From Naasia lichenicola (GTDB taxonomy: Bacteria > Actinomycetota > Actinomycetes > Actinomycetales > Microbacteriaceae): 64,000 nt of DNA. The stretch's first letter is position 1. Each line of letters opens with the position of its first letter. The stretch covers positions 372,001 through 436,000 of the forward strand of contig NZ_SSSM01000004.1 of assembly GCF_004801885.1 (NCBI RefSeq), given 5' to 3'. The position numbers and the translations under genes are program-made. The notes under the pieces were generated by a model. It was not told the origin of the DNA, did no database searches, and worked only from the letters and a program-made list of their open reading frames with translations. Shown piece by piece: positions 60,438-64,000 of this stretch.

Positions 60438-61183
60438 GGCGCGGGCTTGATGAGGTATCCGGCTCCTCGCACGGTGTGGATCATCGGCGTGCGACCCTGG
60501 TCGATCTTGCGGCGCAGGTACGAGATGTAGATCTCGACGACGCTGGACTTGCCGCCGAAGTCGTAGCTCCAGACCCGGTCGAGGATCTGCGCCTTGCTGA
60601 GCACGCGGCGCGGGTTGCGCATGAGGTAGCGCAGCAGCTCGAACTCGGTGGCGGTCAGCTCGATCAGCTCACCGCTGCGGCTGACCTCGTGGCTGTCCTC
60701 ATCGAGCGAGAGGTCGCCGACGACGATCACCGGGTCGTTCTCATCGGTGATCGAGACGATGGAGCGGCGGATGAGGCCACGGAGCCGTGCGACGAGCTCC
60801 TCGAGGCTGAACGGCTTGGTGACGTAGTCGTCGCCGCCGGCGGTGAGGCCGGTGATCCGATCGTCGAGGGAGTCCTTGGCGGTCAGGAAGAGCACCGCGG
60901 TGTCGGCGCCGTCGGCGCGGACCCGGGAGAGCACCTGGAGGCCGTCGATGTCGGGGAGCATGATGTCGAGCACGATGGCGTCGGGCTTGAACTCGCGGGC
61001 CAGGCTGATCGCCTGGCGGCCGTCGGGTGCGGTCTTGACCTCCCAGCCCTCGTAGCGCAACGCCATGGAGAGCAGGTCGGTGAGGGTCGGCTCATCGTCG
61101 ACGACGAGGACGCGGATGGGCGATCCATCGGCCCGGCGCATGGGAGCGCGAGCGGCACGGGACGCGGTTTCAGAAGTTGCCAT
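60434..61183 (-). CDS. OmpR/PhoB-family response regulator
   Basis: Two-component regulator of 249 residues. Receiver (about 22-135): VVDDEPTLTD, phospho-Asp in VLDIMLPDIDG, T/S switch in FLTAKDS and Lys in VTKPFSLEEL. Winged-helix DNA-binding domain (about 155-249): ELTATEFELLRYLMRNPRRV and YISYLRRKIDQ. Upstream of and coupled to the kinase, and divergent from a MacB-like ABC exporter, which it probably controls. Confidence 0.93.
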   Translation of the reverse strand: MATSETASRAARAPMRRADGSPIRVLVVDDEPTLTDLLSMALRYEGWEVKTAPDGRQAISLAREFKPDAIVLDIMLPDIDGLQVLSRVRADGADTAVLFLTAKDSLDDRITGLTAGGDDYVTKPFSLEELVARLRGLIRRSIVSITDENDPVIVVGDLSLDEDSHEVSRSGELIELTATEFELLRYLMRNPRRVLSKAQILDRVWSYDFGGKSSVVEIYISYLRRKIDQGRTPMIHTVRGAGYLIKPAP

Positions 61184-61464
61184 GAAATCGATTATCGACG
61201 CGATCCTACGAACTCCCTATGAGCGGGATATCCGTCGGCCTGGAATCGCATCAGCGCGGCACCCCGATGATCCGGATGCGCGATATGCGACCGCCGGATG
61301 CCGACCCGCCCCTCGGAGAACCCGTTCCCTTCGTATGCGGATCTTCCCCGCCTCATAAGCGCTCCATAGACGGCGTCCTTAGCTTCGCTCCTTGACACGA
61401 GGCGCAGCCCTGCCTCCGACGGCCCGGCGCCGAGCGCCCGCACGATCCATCTGCAAGGAGACAC
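61184..61464. promoter_or_regulatory. Divergent promoter region of the two-component system and ABC exporter
   Basis: 281 bp without a gene. It holds CTCCCTATGAGCGGG (61212) and CTCATAAGCGCTCCATAGACG (in two parts: CTCATAAGCG at 61353, CTCCATAGACG at 61363), loosely repeated CTCnATAnnCG motifs that could be direct-repeat sites of the OmpR-type regulator. I see no clear -35/-10 pair. Confidence 0.35.
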
Positions 61465-62964
61465 ATGTTCGCCACCTACCTGCGACGGGAGCTTCTGGGG
61501 CGCAAGCGCCAGACCCTCATCATCGCCATCGGCATGGCGCTCGCCATCGCCCTCGTTATCGTCGTGAATGCCGTCGCGGCAGGTGTGCAGTCGGCGCAGG
61601 CCAGTGTGCTCCAGTCGGTCTACGGCGTCGGCACCGACATCACCGTCACCGAGGCGGCCGCTGCTCCCGCGGACGGTCAGGCGCCCGGGCAGCGGTTCGA
61701 CTTCGGCGCGGCGGACGGAACCACGACCGACGGCACGACCGCGGTCAGCTCGTCCCGCCTCGAGGCCGGCCGCGGCACCACGACCTTCGATGCCGCCGCC
61801 GTCAGCACTGCCAGCGGCGTCGACGGCGTGTCGAATGCGGTGGGCGTGCTCTCGCTGACCAACACGACGTTCGACGGCCAGATCCCCGGTGGCGCGCAGG
61901 GGCAGCAGGGCGGCGCCCCGACCGATGCAGGAACGGGCACAGGAACCGGTACGACGGACGGCACCACCGACGGCACCCCGCCCACCGGCGGACCCGACGG
62001 CGCGGGCGGCAGCGCATTCAACCTCGACTCGTTCACCGTCCTCGGCTACGACCCCGCCGCTGATGCCCTCGGCCCCCTGACCGCCGTCAGCCTCACCGAC
62101 GGACGCGCTCTCACCGCCGACGACGCCGGCACGGACAACGCGATCCTCGACAGCGACTACGCCACCTCCTCCGACCTCGCCGTCGGCGACACCTTCGACA
62201 TCGCGGGCACCACGTTCACCGTCGTCGGCATCGTCACCTCGACGTCGGCGGACGGCGCGAGCGCCTCCAACGTCTACATCCCACTCGACGTCGCACAGAC
62301 CCTCTCGGGCCTCGATGGCCAGATCTCCAGCGTCTACGTGCAGGCAGCATCCTCCGACTCGATCGACGCGATCAAGGCCGACCTCGAGACGGCGCTGCCC
62401 GACAACACGGTCAACACCCAGGCCGACCTCGCCTCGTCCGTCTCGGGCTCGCTGTCCAGCGCGTCCACCCTCGTCTCGAATCTCGGCACCTGGCTGTCGA
62501 TCCTCGTCCTGGTGGCCGCCTTCCTCGTCGCGATCCTCTTCACCATCTCGGGCGTCACCCGCCGCACCCGCGAGTTCGGCACCCTCAAGGCTCTGGGCTG
62601 GAGCAACCGCCGGATCGTCGGCCAGGTCGCCGGCGAGTCCCTGGTGCAGGGAGCCATCGGCGGCGCCCTCGGCGTGGCCCTCGGCCTTATCGGGATCCTG
62701 GTCGTCAACCTGATCGCCCCGACCATCGGCGCTTCGACCACCTCGGTGCAGGCTGCCGGTCCCGGGGGCCCGGGCGGAGGCCGATTCGGCGCCGTCGCCA
62801 GCGCGGCGGCATCGGCCGACGTGACGCTGCAGCTGCCGTTCACCTTCGCGATCATCGGGATCGCCGTGGGCCTCGCCGTGCTCGGCGGCCTGCTCGCCGG
62901 CGCCTTCGGCGGCTGGCGCGCGGCTCGCCTGCGCCCCGCGGCCGCCTTCCGCTCGGTCAACTGA
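61465..62964 (+). CDS. ABC exporter permease, FtsX/MacB-like
   Basis: Membrane protein of 499 residues: N-terminal helix (about 20-45), a long extracytoplasmic MacB-type core domain (about 50-345) with Thr/Gly-rich tracts including GTGTGTGTTDGTTDGT near residue 160, then three helices (about 350-385, 400-440, 450-490) carrying the FtsX signature TRRTREFGTLKALGWSNR. ATG 61465 with AAGGAG. It forms an exporter with the ATPase encoded 40 bp downstream; a cell-envelope stress or peptide-efflux role is usual for such systems beside a two-component system. Confidence 0.88.
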   Translation: MFATYLRRELLGRKRQTLIIAIGMALAIALVIVVNAVAAGVQSAQASVLQSVYGVGTDITVTEAAAAPADGQAPGQRFDFGAADGTTTDGTTAVSSSRLEAGRGTTTFDAAAVSTASGVDGVSNAVGVLSLTNTTFDGQIPGGAQGQQGGAPTDAGTGTGTGTTDGTTDGTPPTGGPDGAGGSAFNLDSFTVLGYDPAADALGPLTAVSLTDGRALTADDAGTDNAILDSDYATSSDLAVGDTFDIAGTTFTVVGIVTSTSADGASASNVYIPLDVAQTLSGLDGQISSVYVQAASSDSIDAIKADLETALPDNTVNTQADLASSVSGSLSSASTLVSNLGTWLSILVLVAAFLVAILFTISGVTRRTREFGTLKALGWSNRRIVGQVAGESLVQGAIGGALGVALGLIGILVVNLIAPTIGASTTSVQAAGPGGPGGGRFGAVASAAASADVTLQLPFTFAIIGIAVGLAVLGGLLAGAFGGWRAARLRPAAAFRSVN

Positions 62965-63004
62965 CCGCGCCCGCATCCCTCACGCATACGACCAGGAGAC
63001 AGAC

Positions 63005-63673
63005 ATGTACCAGCTCACCGGAGTGACGAAGAGCTACAGCCAGACCAAGCGGACCGTGACCGCGCTCAAGGACGTCGACCTCACGATCGCCGACGGCGAG
63101 CTCGTGATGATCCAGGGGCCCACCGGCGGAGGCAAGTCCACGCTTCTGCAGCTGCTCGGGGCACTCGACCGGCCGACCAGCGGGTCAGTGATGCTCGGCG
63201 ACGCCGACCTCGCGAAGCAGGACGACCGCAAGCTCGGCGAGCTGCGGGCCAGCGAGATCGGCTTCGTCTTCCAGGGCTTCAACCTCATCCCGACCCTCAC
63301 CGCGCAGGAGAACGTCGAGACCGCGCTCGAGCCGCTCAAGGTCTCCGGCCCCGAGCGGATCCGTCGTGCGAGGGAGGCGCTCGAGTCCGTCGGGCTCGCC
63401 GACCGGGCGACCCATCTGCCGAGCGAGCTCTCGGGTGGACAGCAGCAGCGCGTCGCCATCGCCCGAGCCCTCGTCAAGGAGCCGCGCGTGCTGCTGGCCG
63501 ACGAGCCGACCGGCAACCTCGACGAGCAGACCCGCGACGAGATCATGGACCTGCTCGAGGGCCTCTGGCGCGACCGCGGTCTGACGCTCATCGTCGTCAC
63601 GCACGACTCAGAGGTCGCCCGGCGATCGCCGCGCCGCCTGCGGATCAAGAACGGAACCGTCGCCGAGCGCTGA
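63005..63673 (+). CDS. ABC transporter ATP-binding protein, MacB/LolD type
   Basis: ATPase of 222 residues: Walker A GPTGGGKST (Ser/Gly variant of GxSGSGKST), Q-loop FQGFNLIPTLTA, signature LSGGQQQR, Walker B VLLADEPTGNLDE and switch His in VVTHDSEVA. These are the motifs of the MacB/LolD/SalX group that pairs with FtsX-like permeases. Transcript probably ends at the palindrome 63683-63739. Confidence 0.93.
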   Translation: MYQLTGVTKSYSQTKRTVTALKDVDLTIADGELVMIQGPTGGGKSTLLQLLGALDRPTSGSVMLGDADLAKQDDRKLGELRASEIGFVFQGFNLIPTLTAQENVETALEPLKVSGPERIRRAREALESVGLADRATHLPSELSGGQQQRVAIARALVKEPRVLLADEPTGNLDEQTRDEIMDLLEGLWRDRGLTLIVVTHDSEVARRSPRRLRIKNGTVAER

Positions 63674-63682
63674 GCTCCTTCT

Positions 63683-63739
63683 CCTACGTTCCGGCTCCAT
63701 GTGCACGAAACATCGTGCACATGGAGCCGGTTTCGTAGG
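63683..63739. repeat. Dispersed intergenic palindrome, family B copy 4
   Basis: Outer ends CCTACGTTCCGG and CCGGTTTCGTAGG enclose a perfect 16-bp hairpin (GGCTCCATGTGCACGA with its complement, 4-nt AACA loop). Same outer ends as copy 2. Lies between convergent genes; terminator-like. Confidence 0.9.
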
Positions 63740-63752
63740 TATCGATGGGCCG

Positions 63753-64000
63753 TCAGGCCGCCCGACGCCGCAGAGCCGCCTCCCACAGGTGCTTCTCGAC
63801 CATTCCGGCCAGATCTCGCAGGCTCGCGAGCTCGGACGGCCGCATCATGCGCGGAACGCGATCGGTGATGCACAGCATGCCGACCCGGTAGCCGTCCCAG
63901 GTGTGGATCGGGAACCCGGCATAGAACCTGATGCCGTCCGGTCCCGCGATCTGCGGGTTGCCCGCGAGACGATCATCCTGGTGGGTGTCGTTGATGAGGG
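63753..64000 (-). CDS. GAF-domain protein (C-terminal part)
   Basis: Last 82 residues of a protein whose start lies beyond the right edge. The visible part, DRLAGNPQIAGPDGIRFYAG then PIHTWDGYRVGMLCITDRVPR, is the second half of a GAF domain of the free-standing 'IRFYAG' type, often linked to histidine kinases or diguanylate cyclases. It ends EKHLWEAALRRRAA. Confidence 0.8.
   Translation of the reverse strand, partial: LINDTHQDDRLAGNPQIAGPDGIRFYAGFPIHTWDGYRVGMLCITDRVPRMMRPSELASLRDLAGMVEKHLWEAALRRRAA

Overview
The window is about 70% G+C, densely packed, and uses GTG/TTG starts and 4-base stop/start overlaps freely. This fits a high-GC actinobacterium, and the gene content and long intergenic palindromes suggest Microbacteriaceae (for example the Rathayibacter/Clavibacter group). 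The genus is an inference; no rRNA or tRNA gene lies in the window.

Layout. 1-4.0 kb: L-arabinose genes (ChvE-like sugar-binding lipoprotein, araA, araD, LacI repressor with two matching operators, no araB). 4.2-8.8 kb: transsulfuration pair (metB-like, cbs) and a half-size ABC exporter. 8.9-14.1 kb: alpha-glucoside-type ABC importer with its LacI regulator. 14.3-15.5 kb: rplJ-rplL with an L10-type leader. 15.6-56.4 kb: a very large nitrogen-heterocycle catabolic island. 56.5-64 kb: MFS permease, SDR, a two-component system divergent from a MacB/FtsX-type ABC exporter, and the end of a GAF protein.

The island reads as a nearly complete purine pathway. Entry is by an NMT1-type ABC importer (15.8-19.4 kb). 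Base and nucleoside processing uses nucleoside hydrolase, adenine deaminase, 8-oxoguanine deaminase, guanine deaminase and a two-subunit xanthine dehydrogenase, all converging on urate. Urate is then opened by urate oxidase, 5-hydroxyisourate hydrolase, OHCU decarboxylase, allantoinase, allantoate amidohydrolase and PucG aminotransferase. An RpiR-type regulator is embedded in the pucG-allC-uraD-uraH run. A formamidase-like gene, an AtzH-amidase fusion and an MFS permease form a separate operon.

Three parts do not belong to the textbook pathway and are the best candidates for undescribed biology. (1) A tightly coupled operon at 29.95-37.91 kb: CodA-like deaminase, second NMT1-like ABC importer, SDR, VAO-type flavoprotein, creatininase-family hydrolase and PdxH-like flavoprotein, divergent from an orphan Rieske-type reductase. 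(2) A three-gene operon at 39.5-42.7 kb: an MTHFR-like protein with an N-terminal Cys-rich module, a SAM methyltransferase and an amidohydrolase, divergent from allantoinase. (3) An 8-oxoguanine-deaminase paralogue at 27.2 kb that has lost two metal/catalytic residues and sits behind an array of GAATTC-centred palindromes.

Regulation. Four promoter regions in the island carry GTNAC-N6-GAAAC, the half-site of the actinobacterial nitrogen regulator GlnR, one in a full-length box. Many intergenic gaps are filled by long palindromes belonging to several distinct families, each with an internally conserved sequence; some act as terminator-like structures between convergent genes.
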